This document shows, piece by piece, positions 1-8,586 of a stretch of DNA of 36,349 nt. The notes beneath the pieces are model-generated. The model made no database searches. It saw only the letters and a list, made by a program, of their open reading frames with translations, and was not told where the DNA came from. The stretch is from Streptomyces sp. MH60 (GTDB taxonomy: Bacteria > Actinomycetota > Actinomycetes > Streptomycetales > Streptomycetaceae). The stretch covers positions 1 to 36,349 of the forward strand of contig NZ_MULI01000072.1 of the NCBI RefSeq assembly GCF_002939385.1, read 5' to 3'. The position numbers were made by a program, and so were the translations under genes. Every line of letters begins with the position of its first letter. Position 1 is the first letter of the stretch.

Positions 1-837
1 CCCACCGTCGCCCCCGTCCTGCCCGGCCGCCCCGACGCGGACCGGCCGCAGGTCCGCGCCCCCGGCCACCAGCCGGACATCGCCAACGGCCCGCCCTGCC
101 CGTGGTGCTCCACGCCCAACCGCCCCGACCGCCACTACTGCGCCCGCTGCGCCATGCCCCTGGTCGCGAGCGGCGACCAGGGCGCCGTGCGGGCCCCCTG
201 GTGGCGCCGGCTCTTCGGCGGACGGCGCCAGGAGACCCCGTGGGCCGGCGACCGCCCCCGCCTGCGCCGCGTCTTCGACCGCATCGGCACCTGGATCACC
301 GTCGTCGTCGTGGCCACCCTGGTCGTCCTCGGCTTCATGTACATCCCCGACGGCGTCCAGAACACCCGTGACCACTTCGCCAAGCGCGCCCCCGTCTCCC
401 CGGACGCCATCAAGGCGTCGCACTCCTTCCCCGGCCACAAGCCGGAGCTGCTCATCGACAAGCTCAGCAACACCTGGTGGGGGCCGGGCATCTCGCAGTC
501 CGGCCAGGGCGAGTGGGTCGAGGTCAGCTTCACCGAGCCGACCCGGCTGCTCGACGTGATCATCACCCCCGGTGTCTCCACCCGCGCCGACAAGCTGCGG
601 GAGTCGGCCCTGCCGCACCGCGTCAAGGCGACGATCACCATGAAGGACGGGTCGGTCAAGACCCGCGACCTCACCCTGGACCAGGGCGCCGGCGGCCAGC
701 GACGCCCGTTCCGCGTCGGCGAGGTCACCAAGGTCCGCTTCACCATCGAATCCGCCCACGCGGCGTCCGCCAAGAAGCAGGTCGCCATCTCCGAGATCGA
801 GTTCTTCGGCCCCTCCAGCGCCAACCGCTCCTCCTGA
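1..837 (+). CDS. Zinc-ribbon, single-TM protein with discoidin-like extracellular domain (5' end missing)
   Basis: The reading frame is open from the first base, so the start lies upstream; 278 codons are visible. Residues 33-50 (window numbering) form a zinc ribbon, CPWC followed 11 residues later by CARC. A basic stretch and one transmembrane segment (about 97-115, WITVVVVATLVVLGF) follow. The C-terminal half (about 125-278) reads as an F5/8-type-C-like beta sandwich with an NTWWGPG motif, the fold annotated in actinobacteria as the NADase-type glycan-binding domain. The likely topology is a cytoplasmic zinc ribbon and an outside carbohydrate- or ligand-binding domain. An ATG at 154 looks like a start but falls after the last zinc Cys and would destroy the ribbon, so it is rejected as the start. 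Specific function is unknown. Confidence 0.8.
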   Translation, partial: PTVAPVLPGRPDADRPQVRAPGHQPDIANGPPCPWCSTPNRPDRHYCARCAMPLVASGDQGAVRAPWWRRLFGGRRQETPWAGDRPRLRRVFDRIGTWITVVVVATLVVLGFMYIPDGVQNTRDHFAKRAPVSPDAIKASHSFPGHKPELLIDKLSNTWWGPGISQSGQGEWVEVSFTEPTRLLDVIITPGVSTRADKLRESALPHRVKATITMKDGSVKTRDLTLDQGAGGQRRPFRVGEVTKVRFTIESAHAASAKKQVAISEIEFFGPSSANRSS

Positions 838-845
838 CCCGGCCC

Positions 846-887
846 GGGGCCCCGCCGCCGCGCACCGTCGCGGACCGGCGGGGCCCC
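846..887. terminator. Hairpin terminator after the zinc-ribbon gene
   Basis: A perfect 12-bp stem (846-857 with 876-887) holds a nested CCGCG/CGCGG stem in its loop (858-862 with 869-873). It starts 9 nt after the stop at 837 and has no U-tract, as is usual in Streptomyces. It separates the upstream gene from the peptidase at 944. Confidence 0.7.
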
Positions 888-943
888 CACCCGAACGGAC
901 GCCACACCATGCGCCGCCCTCCGGGCCACCGGAGGCTGAGGCC

Positions 944-2581
944 ATGCCCACAGCACGAGCGATATCCACCGCCGTCCTGCTGTCCACGGCCACCCTGCTC
1001 GCCTCCTCCCTCGCGGCCTGCGCGCCCGCGGCCCGGGACGGCGAACGGCACGGCGACACCGGCGGCACCACGTCCGACGCCCAGGCCCTGAACGACCTCC
1101 GCGAGCAGTCCCCGACCTGGCGGGACTGCCCCGCCCCCACTCCCCTCCAGGGCGGCGGCGAGGCCCCCGGCGCGCTCCCCGACGGCACCCGGTGGCAATG
1201 CGCCACCCTGCGCACGCCGTTGGACTGGAAGCACCCCTCCGGCGAGACCATCGACCTCGCGCTGATCCGCGCCCGCGCGAGCGGCGCCCCGGACGACCGG
1301 ATCGGCTCCCTGCTCTTCAACTTCGGCGGCCCCGGCGGCTCCGGCGTCGCCACCCTCCCCGGTCTCGCCCCCGACTACGAGAAGCTCCGCACCCGCTACG
1401 ACCTCGTCAGCTTCGACCCGCGCGGCGTCGGCAACAGCGAGGGCGTGCGCTGCCTGGACGCCGGCCTCCCCGACGAGGACGACATCGACAACACCCCCGA
1501 CGACGGCGGCGACGAGACCAACGCGCTCGTCCGGTTCAACCGGGCGACGGCGGCCGCCTGCAAGAAGAACTCCGGCGACGTCCTCCCCTACGTCGGCACC
1601 ACCCAGGCCGCCCAGGACATGGACCTCGTGCGCCAGGTCCTCGGCGACGACAAGCTCCACTACTTCGGCATCTCCTACGGCACCGAACTCGGCGGCGTCT
1701 ACGCCCACTTGTTCCCCGAGCGCGTCGGCCGCGCCGTACTCGACGGCGTCGTCGACCCCACCCACGACCAGATGGCGCAGGCCCTCGCCCAGGCCGGCGG
1801 ATTCCAGCTCGCCTTCGAGCACTTCGCCGCCTGGTGCGCCCGGCAGGGCTGCGCACTCGGCGACGACGCCGAGGCCGTCGTGGACCTCGCCGTCGACCTC
1901 GAAGAGGCCCTCGACGACACCCCGCTCACCACCTCCGACGGCGGCGAACTCGACGGCGACGCCCTCATCGACGCCATCAGCGGCGCGCTCTACCGGCAGG
2001 ACTACTGGCCCGCGCTCCGCGCCGGCCTGGAAGCCGCGGCCGACGACAACGGCGAAGTCCTCCACGACCTCGCCGAAGCCCTGGGCCAGCACGGCGCGGG
2101 CGGTGACACCGACGACGACCCGACCGACGAGGAGAGCAACGAGGACGACGCCTTCCGGGCCATCACCTGCGACGACTCCAGCAGCCGCTACACCGTCGCG
2201 GACGTCCGGTCCCGCCTGGCGGACTTCCTCGAAGCCTCCCCCCTCTTCGGCCCCGGCCTCGCCTGGAGCGCCCTGTCCTGCGACGGCTGGCCGGTCCCCG
2301 GAGCCGCCCGGCACCCCGAGGTCAGCGCCCCGGGCGCACCCCCCGTCCTGCTCGTCGGCAACACCGGCGACCCCGCCACCCCGTACGAGGGCGCCGCCCG
2401 CATGGCGGAGCGCCTCGGCGAGAAGGTGGGCGTCGAGCTGACGTACGAGGGCGAGGGCCACGGCGCCTACGACAGCGGCAACACCTGCGTCCAGGACACC
2501 GTCGTCGCCTACCTGCTGAACGGCACGCTCCCGAAGCCCGGCACGGTCTGCGAGGCGGAACCCCTGCCGGAGGGCAAGTAA
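944..2581 (+). CDS. Secreted alpha/beta-hydrolase lipoprotein, tripeptidyl aminopeptidase (S33) type
   Basis: 545 residues. ATG at 944 is preceded by GGAGG at 931-935. The N-terminus is a lipoprotein signal peptide with lipobox LAAC (Cys26). The fold is an S33 alpha/beta hydrolase: oxyanion motif GGPGGSG near residue 127, nucleophile elbow GISYG with Ser244, and a C-terminal TAP-like part carrying the acid Asp476 (GDPATP) and His506 (GEGHGAY). This matches the Streptomyces SlpD/SlpE/Tap family, which removes N-terminal tripeptides or processes secreted proteins outside the cell. An acidic low-complexity insertion lies near 385-402. The exact substrate is not determined. A strong hairpin follows at 2588, so it is probably monocistronic. 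Confidence 0.88.
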   Translation: MPTARAISTAVLLSTATLLASSLAACAPAARDGERHGDTGGTTSDAQALNDLREQSPTWRDCPAPTPLQGGGEAPGALPDGTRWQCATLRTPLDWKHPSGETIDLALIRARASGAPDDRIGSLLFNFGGPGGSGVATLPGLAPDYEKLRTRYDLVSFDPRGVGNSEGVRCLDAGLPDEDDIDNTPDDGGDETNALVRFNRATAAACKKNSGDVLPYVGTTQAAQDMDLVRQVLGDDKLHYFGISYGTELGGVYAHLFPERVGRAVLDGVVDPTHDQMAQALAQAGGFQLAFEHFAAWCARQGCALGDDAEAVVDLAVDLEEALDDTPLTTSDGGELDGDALIDAISGALYRQDYWPALRAGLEAAADDNGEVLHDLAEALGQHGAGGDTDDDPTDEESNEDDAFRAITCDDSSSRYTVADVRSRLADFLEASPLFGPGLAWSALSCDGWPVPGAARHPEVSAPGAPPVLLVGNTGDPATPYEGAARMAERLGEKVGVELTYEGEGHGAYDSGNTCVQDTVVAYLLNGTLPKPGTVCEAEPLPEGK

Positions 2582-2587
2582 CCGGCA

Positions 2588-2638
2588 CCGGACGCCGACG
2601 CCCCCGCGATCATGGATCGCGGGGGCGTCGGCGTCCGG
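2588..2638. terminator. Bidirectional terminator, 24-bp perfect stem
   Basis: 2588-2611 pairs perfectly with 2615-2638 around a 3-nt ATG loop. It lies between the convergent peptidase gene and the minus-strand tRNA-Thr, so it can stop transcription from both sides. Confidence 0.85.
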
Positions 2639-2644
2639 GTGCAA

Positions 2645-2718
2645 AGCCCCCTGTCGGATTCGAACCGACGACCTTCGCTTTACAAGAGCGGCGCTCTGAC
2701 CAGCTGAGCTAAGGAGGC
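2645..2718 (-). tRNA. tRNA-Thr (anticodon TGT)
   Basis: On the minus strand a full cloverleaf can be folded: acceptor GCCTCCT with AGGGGGC (one G-T pair), D arm GCTC/GAGC, anticodon loop CTTGTAA with anticodon TGT (reads ACA and wobble Thr codons), a five-base variable loop, T arm GTCGG-TTCGAAT-CCGAC and discriminator T. The outermost anticodon-stem pair (27-43) is a C-A mismatch. CCA is not encoded. It is 74 nt including the discriminator. Confidence 0.95.
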
Positions 2719-2749
2719 ACGCGCGCGGCGGGCGCGCGCAGGCTGCTCC

Positions 2750-2755
2750 ACTGTA
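2750..2755 (-). promoter_or_regulatory. Putative -10 of the tRNA-Thr promoter
   Basis: On the minus strand TACAGT lies about 32 nt before the tRNA 5' end. A poor -35 (TTCGTC) can be placed 16 nt further upstream. This is inferred from consensus only. Confidence 0.4.
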
Positions 2756-2780
2756 CACAGAGCCGGTGAACGACGAAATT

Positions 2781-2791
2781 CGAAAGTTTCG
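2781..2791. promoter_or_regulatory. CGAAAGTTTCG palindrome upstream of msiK
   Basis: CGAAA-G-TTTCG is a perfect 5+1+5 palindrome 146 nt before the msiK start, flanked by two direct copies of CGAAATTC (2774-2781, 2793-2800). It resembles the CGAA/TTCG-type operators reported for xylan/xylobiose (BxlR-type LacI family) control in Streptomyces. MsiK energises such sugar importers, so the match makes biological sense, but the regulator is not shown. Confidence 0.4.
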
Positions 2792-2815
2792 GCGAAATTC
2801 ACCGACCTCCAGCTA

Positions 2816-2845
2816 CTGACAGATCAGGTGAACGCCGGGTACCGT
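2816..2845 (+). promoter_or_regulatory. Putative msiK promoter
   Basis: CTGACA (2816-2821), 18-nt spacer, TACCGT (2840-2845). It fits a HrdB-type promoter, with a start near 2852 and an 85-nt leader to the msiK ATG. Confidence 0.5.
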
Positions 2846-2863
2846 CCTGCTCAGCTTCACCCG

Positions 2864-2879
2864 TGTGGACTACACCACC
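2864..2879 (+). promoter_or_regulatory. Weak DasR (dre)-like site in the msiK leader
   Basis: The 16-mer at 2864-2879 agrees with the dre consensus ACTGGTCTAGACCACT at 11 of 16 positions and contains GTGT-GGACT-ACAC symmetry. It would sit just downstream of the inferred start site, a roadblock position. DasR controls chitin/GlcNAc use, for which MsiK is the ATPase. The match is weak. Confidence 0.25.
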
Positions 2880-2936
2880 ACCTTCCTACAACGGATCGTC
2901 CGGCACGTTCCTGCCGGTAGAAGGGGGCCCTTCACC

Positions 2937-4073
<1,137 letters not shown>

Positions 4074-4148
4074 GAGCGGTGACGCGGTGAATCCCCCGCG
4101 AAACCCCTCGCCGAGAAACCACGCGACCGGGTGATTCTCACCCGCGTT

Positions 4149-4190
4149 GACGAAAAGAGCCCTGCGGCCTGCTGCGGGGCTCTTTTCGTT
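4149..4190. terminator. msiK terminator
   Basis: CGAAAAGAGCCCTGC (4151-4165) pairs with 4174-4188 (one T-G pair), extendable by one or two pairs, with an 8-nt loop. The distal arm ends in TTTTCGTT, giving a short U-rich tail. Confidence 0.85.
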
Positions 4191-4312
4191 GTCGACAAAT
4201 ACCCCGGCACAACGGACGTTTCGACCCGTGTTCGTCAACCCTCTACCCGGCCGAAGACCACTCTTCATCCCCCGAAGGGGTGACTAAATGTCGCCAAATC
4301 ATTACCGGGCGC

Positions 4313-4318
4313 TACCCT
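4313..4318 (+). promoter_or_regulatory. -10 TACCCT, probable (near-)leaderless start for the gene at 4326
   Basis: TACCCT ends 7 nt before the GTG at 4326 and no Shine-Dalgarno sequence is present, so transcription probably begins at or within one base of the start codon. No clear -35 is seen. Confidence 0.45.
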
Positions 4319-4325
4319 CACTCGC

Positions 4326-4793
4326 GTGAAGCACTCCGTGAAGCACTCCACCACCCGACAGACGCGACGCGGCCGGGGCCCCGCCCGCCGGATCGGCCGC
4401 TCTCTCGCCTTCGTCCTGCCCGTCGTCCTGGTGCTCTCCGGGACTCTCGCGGTCACCCGCGTCAACTGGTCCGGGGATCCCGCGGACTCGGTGCTCGCCG
4501 CGTCCGAGGCATCCTCCGCCAAGGCCTCCTCCGCCCGCACCGCCCGTGCCCCGCACGAGGTGCTGCGCGACCGGCTGCTGACCGAGTTGCAGGAGGAGGA
4601 CCCGGGCGTCGCCCTCACCCACCTCCAGCAGGCGGTGAACGAGCGCCCGTCGCTGGCCGACCACTGCGCGACCATCGCCCGCGCCCTCGGCCGCGCCGCG
4701 GTGAGGGTCTACGGCCCGACGCGCGCCCAGTCGTACGCCCGCCCGGTCTGCGACACCGCCTTCGCCTCGGGCGTGCTGGCCGCGCACGGCTGA
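4326..4793 (+). CDS. Small membrane-anchored or secreted protein of unknown function
   Basis: 155 residues from GTG 4326; a second in-frame GTG at 4338 repeats the KHS context and is an alternative. A basic N-terminus (many Arg/Lys to residue 24) precedes one hydrophobic segment (about 25-43, RSLAFVLPVVLVLSGTLAV), then an Ala/Ser-rich linker and a globular-looking domain (about 70-155) with two Cys (in DHCAT and PVCDT) that could form a disulphide outside the cell. I do not recognise the family. It is 43 nt upstream of the nucleotidyltransferase gene, which has its own -10, so co-transcription is not required. Confidence 0.7.
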   Translation: MKHSVKHSTTRQTRRGRGPARRIGRSLAFVLPVVLVLSGTLAVTRVNWSGDPADSVLAASEASSAKASSARTARAPHEVLRDRLLTELQEEDPGVALTHLQQAVNERPSLADHCATIARALGRAAVRVYGPTRAQSYARPVCDTAFASGVLAAHG

Positions 4794-4824
4794 GCGCCCT
4801 TCGTAAGGCCGGCGGGGCGCCGCG

Positions 4825-4830
4825 TACAGT
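4825..4830 (+). promoter_or_regulatory. -10 TACAGT at leaderless spacing for the gene at 4837
   Basis: TACAGT is followed by exactly 6 nt and then the ATG, which places +1 on the A of ATG. No ribosome binding site is present. Confidence 0.55.
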
Positions 4831-4836
4831 TCGGGC

Positions 4837-5574
4837 ATGACCGATCCGAACGCCGCGTCCCGCCGCCCCGTTCAAGCCGTCGTCCTGGCCGGCGGGCAGG
4901 GTTCCCGGCTGCGCCCCTACACCGACGACCGGCCCAAGCCGATGGTCGAGATCCCGGGCACCGGGACTCCGATCATCGGCCATCAGCTCGCCTGGCTCGC
5001 CGAGGAGGGCGTCACCGACGTCGTGGTCTCCTGCGGTCATCTGGCCGAGGTGTTGCAGGACTGGCTGAAGAGCGCCGACCTGCCGCTCTCCGTCGCCACC
5101 GTCGTGGAGACCGAGCCGCTGGGCCGCGGCGGCGGCCTCAGGCACGCCGCCGCCCACCTTCCGCACCCGGACCGGCCCTGGTACGCCACCAACGGCGACA
5201 TCTGGACCCGTTTCTCGCTGCGCGACATGGCCGACTTCCACGCCGAGCGGGACGCCGTCGCCACCCTCGCCCTGGCCCGCCCGCGGCTGCCGTGGGGCGC
5301 CGTCCAGACGGACGGCTTCGGCCACATCACCGACTTCATCGAGGCGCCGCCGTCGACCTTCGAGATCAACGCGGGCGTGTACGTCTTCTCGCCGGAGTTC
5401 GCCGCGATGCTCCCGGAGCGCGGCGACCACGAGCGCACCACCTTCCCCCGGCTGGCCCGCGAGCGCCGGCTGGCCGGCTTCCCGGTCCCGCAGGGCTCCT
5501 ACTGGCGGGCGATCGACACCGCGAAGGACCTGACCGAGGCGGCCCGGGAACTGGCGGCCCTGGCAGGCCGCTGA
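4837..5574 (+). CDS. Sugar-1-phosphate nucleotidyltransferase
   Basis: 245 residues. The N-terminal signature LAGGQGSRLRPYT (17-29) with Lys34 in RPKPM is the NTP_transferase nucleotide-binding motif, and Asp121 in NGDIWT is the usual metal-binding Asp. The family joins a hexose-1-phosphate to NTP to give NDP-sugar plus pyrophosphate. It is shorter than GDP-mannose or glucose-1-phosphate enzymes with a left-handed beta-helix (about 350-410 aa), so only the catalytic Rossmann-like domain is present. The closest recognisable type is the mannose-1-phosphate guanylyltransferase / MurNAc-1-P uridylyltransferase-like short form. Substrate is not decided by the sequence. It appears to start without a leader and ends at a bidirectional terminator. 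Confidence 0.85.
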   Translation: MTDPNAASRRPVQAVVLAGGQGSRLRPYTDDRPKPMVEIPGTGTPIIGHQLAWLAEEGVTDVVVSCGHLAEVLQDWLKSADLPLSVATVVETEPLGRGGGLRHAAAHLPHPDRPWYATNGDIWTRFSLRDMADFHAERDAVATLALARPRLPWGAVQTDGFGHITDFIEAPPSTFEINAGVYVFSPEFAAMLPERGDHERTTFPRLARERRLAGFPVPQGSYWRAIDTAKDLTEAARELAALAGR

Positions 5575-5609
5575 GCGCGCCGCCGAGGCCCCGCGGGTAC
5601 GCGGTACGG

Positions 5610-5646
5610 CAGCAGGGCCCCGCACCTCGTGTGCGGGGCCCTGCTG
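5610..5646. terminator. Bidirectional terminator, 16-bp perfect stem
   Basis: 5610-5625 pairs perfectly with 5631-5646 (5-nt loop). It lies between the convergent nucleotidyltransferase (+) and DoxX-type (-) genes. Confidence 0.85.
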
Positions 5647-5670
5647 TACTGCGTCGGGGGCGTGCTGCCG

Positions 5671-7395
5671 CTAGCCCAGGAGGCCGCCCACCAGACGGCC
5701 GCCGGGCTCTCCGGTGGAGGAGGAGCCGCCGCCGTCACCGCTGCCGGTGCCGCCGCCGGTGGAGCCGCCGTTGCCGCCGGTCGTGGTGCCGCCCGCGGTC
5801 GGTCCGGCCGTGGTGCTCGGCGCCTGCCCGGCCGGTGCGGACTGCCGGGGCGGGGCCTGGCCCGTGGTGCCCTGGGTCTGGCTCGGCGTACCGCCGCCGG
5901 TGGCGGTGCCGCTGCTGTGGCGGGTCGCGCCCGGGGTGGTCGCGGAGTCCTCCGCGGGGGCGGACGCGCCGTTGGTGGCGCCCTGGGTGGGGGATGCGGA
6001 GGCATCCGGGGAGGAGGTCTTCGGCTCGCGGGTGCCGGGGTCCCGCGGGAGCGGGGAGCCGGGCAGCTCGTTGCGCGGGGCCTCGCCGGGCCCCGGGACC
6101 ACCACGCGGTCGGCGTCCCGGACGGCACCGCCGAGGACGGAGCCGACGAGGAGGGTGACACCGGCGACCAGGAAGGTGATGACGGCGCCGCGGCGCAGGA
6201 CGTAGCGGCGCAGGTCCCAGATGTCGGACCGGGGCCCGAGCCGGCGCCAGGCGCTGCCCGCGAGCCTGCCGTCCACGGAGTAGACGGGCGCCCCGGCGAT
6301 GATCAGCGGGGACCAGGCGGCGAGGTAGATGATGTCGGGCGCGTCGTAGACCGGGACGCTCTTCCAGCTGACGGTGACGAGGAGCGCGGCGGACAGGCCG
6401 GCGCCGATGACGGCCGCCACGCGCTGCCAGCACCCGAGGACGGTCAGGACACCCACCAGCACCTGGAGGAAGGCGATGACCAGCCCGGCGCCCACGGGGT
6501 GGGCGAGGGCGAACTGGCGCAGCGGCTCGGCGACGTCCCAGGGGTGCAGGGTGTTGAGCCACTTGACCATGGAGCCGCGTTCGCCGCCGTCGAAGTAGAC
6601 GGGGTCGCAGAGCTTGCCCATGCCGGCGTAGATGGAGATGAAGCCGAGGAAGACGCGCAGGGGCAGCAGGACGACGCCGAGGTTCATCCGGCGGCCGGGG
6701 AAGTAGGCGTGCCGCGCCGGGTCGTCGCCGCGGCGCCTGCGGCGCCGCTCGCCCTGGTCCGGGTCGTCGTCGGGGCCGTAGCCGTCGTCGTAGCCGTCGC
6801 TCCCGGTCCCGAAGTCCTCCGGGCCGTAGGCGGATCCGTCGTAGGCCGGCTCGTCGTAGGCGCTGCCCACGGCGCGCATCGCGGGCAGCAGCCGGGTGCC
6901 GTCGGGGACGGGGCCGCGCTGGGCGCCGACGAGGGGGGTCTCCAGCGTCTGGGTGGCCGGGCCGTCGTCGTAGTCGAGGGGGCCGCCGTCGAACTCCACC
7001 CGGGGGATGACCTGCGTGGCTCCGGCGTCGGCCGAGCGGTCGGCGGCCGGGGCGTCGGCGTGGTGACCGGCTCCCGCCCGCACCGCCTGGAGCAGCCGGT
7101 GCGCGCCGGTGTCGTCCGGGTCGGACCGCCCGCTCCACACGACGGCGCGGCGACGGCCCGCGGCCGGGGCGGCGGGCGTACGGGCGATGTCCTGGGTGGC
7201 GCTCAGGTGCCGCGCGATCCGCGGGGACTGGGTCCGCCGCGCGGAGGCACCGAACTGCACGCGGAAACTCGCGTGGTTGACGATGACCTGCGCCGGATCG
7301 CTCGGCACCTTCACCATGCTCAGCGCGGGAGCGTCGTCGTATCCCGACGAGCGGTCCCCCGTGGGAGTGCGGGGTGTTCTGGTGTCCACACTCAT
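5671..7395 (-). CDS. DoxX-type membrane protein with long disordered N- and C-terminal tails
   Basis: 574 residues, ATG at 7395. Residues 1-235 are largely disordered, with Asp/Tyr/Gly repeats near 178-212 and a basic run ERRRRRRGDD (216-225). Residues 238-425 hold about five membrane segments (238-258, 302-322, 325-343, 353-371, 404-425), with GxxxIYAGMGKL in the first, as in DoxX/DoxD-like proteins. Residues 430-574 are a Pro/Ser/Thr/Gly-rich tail. DoxX proteins are linked to thiol or quinone redox chemistry at the membrane in some bacteria, but the reaction here is unknown. No good Shine-Dalgarno sequence precedes the ATG; a later Met27 (MVKVPSDPAQ) is an alternative start. Transcribed from 7.4 kb toward the terminator at 5646. 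Confidence 0.82.
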   Translation of the reverse strand: MSVDTRTPRTPTGDRSSGYDDAPALSMVKVPSDPAQVIVNHASFRVQFGASARRTQSPRIARHLSATQDIARTPAAPAAGRRRAVVWSGRSDPDDTGAHRLLQAVRAGAGHHADAPAADRSADAGATQVIPRVEFDGGPLDYDDGPATQTLETPLVGAQRGPVPDGTRLLPAMRAVGSAYDEPAYDGSAYGPEDFGTGSDGYDDGYGPDDDPDQGERRRRRRGDDPARHAYFPGRRMNLGVVLLPLRVFLGFISIYAGMGKLCDPVYFDGGERGSMVKWLNTLHPWDVAEPLRQFALAHPVGAGLVIAFLQVLVGVLTVLGCWQRVAAVIGAGLSAALLVTVSWKSVPVYDAPDIIYLAAWSPLIIAGAPVYSVDGRLAGSAWRRLGPRSDIWDLRRYVLRRGAVITFLVAGVTLLVGSVLGGAVRDADRVVVPGPGEAPRNELPGSPLPRDPGTREPKTSSPDASASPTQGATNGASAPAEDSATTPGATRHSSGTATGGGTPSQTQGTTGQAPPRQSAPAGQAPSTTAGPTAGGTTTGGNGGSTGGGTGSGDGGGSSSTGEPGGRLVGGLLG

Positions 7396-7523
7396 CTAAC
7401 CGAGTGATGTGTCGTTAGGACACTGCCTTGACCGCCCCGATCTGTCCGGACCGCGTCAAGCATGTCCGGACAGCCTCGAACACCCCGTCTGGGCTATCCG
7501 GCGAACACCCGTTCCCGCCGGGG

Positions 7524-8465
7524 TCAGCCCCGCCTGCGCGCCGCCTCGTACAGCACGATCCCCGCGGCCACACCGGCGTTGAGGGACTCGGCGCCACCCG
7601 GCATCGGGATGCGGACCCGGAAGTCGCAGGTTTCGCCGACGAGTCGCGACAGGCCCTTGCCCTCGCTGCCGACGACGATGACCACGGGGCCGTCGAGGGC
7701 CGCCAGGTCGCCCAGTTCGGCCTCGCCGTCGGCGGCGAGGCCGACGACCGTGATGCCGGCCTTCTGGTACGACTCCAGCGCCCGCGTGAGGTTGGTGGCG
7801 CGGGCCACCGGCGTACGGGCGGCCGTACCGGCGGACGTCTTCCAGGCGCCCGCCGTCATGCCGGCCGCGCGCCGCTCGGGCACGACGACGCCGTGGCCGC
7901 CGAAGGCGGAGACCGAGCGGACGACGGCGCCGAGGTTGCGCGGGTCGGTCACCCCGTCGAGGGCGACGATCAGCGGGTCCACGCCCTCGTCGTGGGCGGC
8001 GGCGACCAGGTCCTCGGGGTGCGCGTACTCGTACGGCGGCACCTGGAGCACGAGCCCCTGGTGGTTGAGCCCGTTGGTCATCCGGTCCAGCTCGGGGCGC
8101 GGCGCCTCCATGAGGTTGATGCCACCGCGCTCGGCGGCGAGCTGCAGCGCCTCGCGCACCCGCTCGTCGTTGTCGATGAACTGCTGGACGTAGAGCGTGG
8201 AGGCGGGCACGCCCTCGCGCAGCGCCTCGTAGACCGGGTTGCGGCCGACGACCAGCTCGGACGTCGACCGGCCGCCACCGCGCCGCTGCTGCGGGCGTCC
8301 CGTGGTGCGGCGCGCCTTGGCGTTGGCGGCGCGCTGCTTGGCGTGCCCCTTGCGCATCTCGGCGGGGGGCGTCGGCCCCTTGCCTTCCAGGCCCCGGCGT
8401 CGCTTGCCGCCGCTGCCGACCTGCGCGCCCTTCTTGCCGGACATGCGGCGGTTGTTCGCGGCCAT
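7524..8465 (-). CDS. rlmB: 23S rRNA (guanosine-2'-O-)-methyltransferase, TrmH/SpoU family (RlmB)
   Basis: 313 residues, ATG 8465 preceded by GGAGACAGG. An unusually basic, disordered N-terminus (1-68, many Lys/Arg) is typical of the actinobacterial form. It is followed by the L30e-like substrate-binding domain starting at SELVVGRNPVYEAL (about 69-145) and the knotted SPOUT domain with the three SpoU motifs: DPRNLGAVVR (174-183, Asn177), GSEGKG (266-271) and AESLNAGVA (292-300). Known reaction: SAM-dependent 2'-O-methylation of the ribosomal peptidyl-transferase P-loop guanosine (G2251 in E. coli numbering). It lies downstream of cysS in the same direction, separated by a terminator-like hairpin, so it probably has its own promoter. 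Confidence 0.93.
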   Translation of the reverse strand: MAANNRRMSGKKGAQVGSGGKRRRGLEGKGPTPPAEMRKGHAKQRAANAKARRTTGRPQQRRGGGRSTSELVVGRNPVYEALREGVPASTLYVQQFIDNDERVREALQLAAERGGINLMEAPRPELDRMTNGLNHQGLVLQVPPYEYAHPEDLVAAAHDEGVDPLIVALDGVTDPRNLGAVVRSVSAFGGHGVVVPERRAAGMTAGAWKTSAGTAARTPVARATNLTRALESYQKAGITVVGLAADGEAELGDLAALDGPVVIVVGSEGKGLSRLVGETCDFRVRIPMPGGAESLNAGVAAGIVLYEAARRRG

Positions 8466-8522
8466 GAGTTACCTGTCTCCGCTCTCTACGGGAGTGTGCG
8501 TCGTACGTGCGTCTTATGCAGT

Positions 8523-8548
8523 GTGCCGCCCGGAGGGCCGGGCGGCAC
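8523..8548. terminator. Hairpin between cysS and rlmB
   Basis: 11-bp perfect stem (8523-8533 with 8538-8548), 4-nt loop, 39 nt past the cysS stop on the minus strand. Confidence 0.75.
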
Positions 8549-8586
8549 AATCGATCTACGGGTTCGGGTCCCGCCGCCCCGCCGGG

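Noticed and set aside
740..2758. Long minus-strand open frame of 672 codons opposite the peptidase gene
   Set aside because: It is a GC-driven shadow of the peptidase at 944-2581, runs through the tRNA and terminator, and is Val/Gly/Ala-rich without any recognisable domain.
2765..2833. Two GTTCACC words on the minus strand upstream of msiK as a PHO box
   Set aside because: They are 62 nt apart, not in 11-nt register, and have no good neighbouring units.
5629..7407. Plus-strand open frame of 592 codons opposite the DoxX-type gene
   Set aside because: It starts inside the terminator hairpin and has composition typical of an antisense frame; the minus strand has clear membrane segments and correct codon bias.
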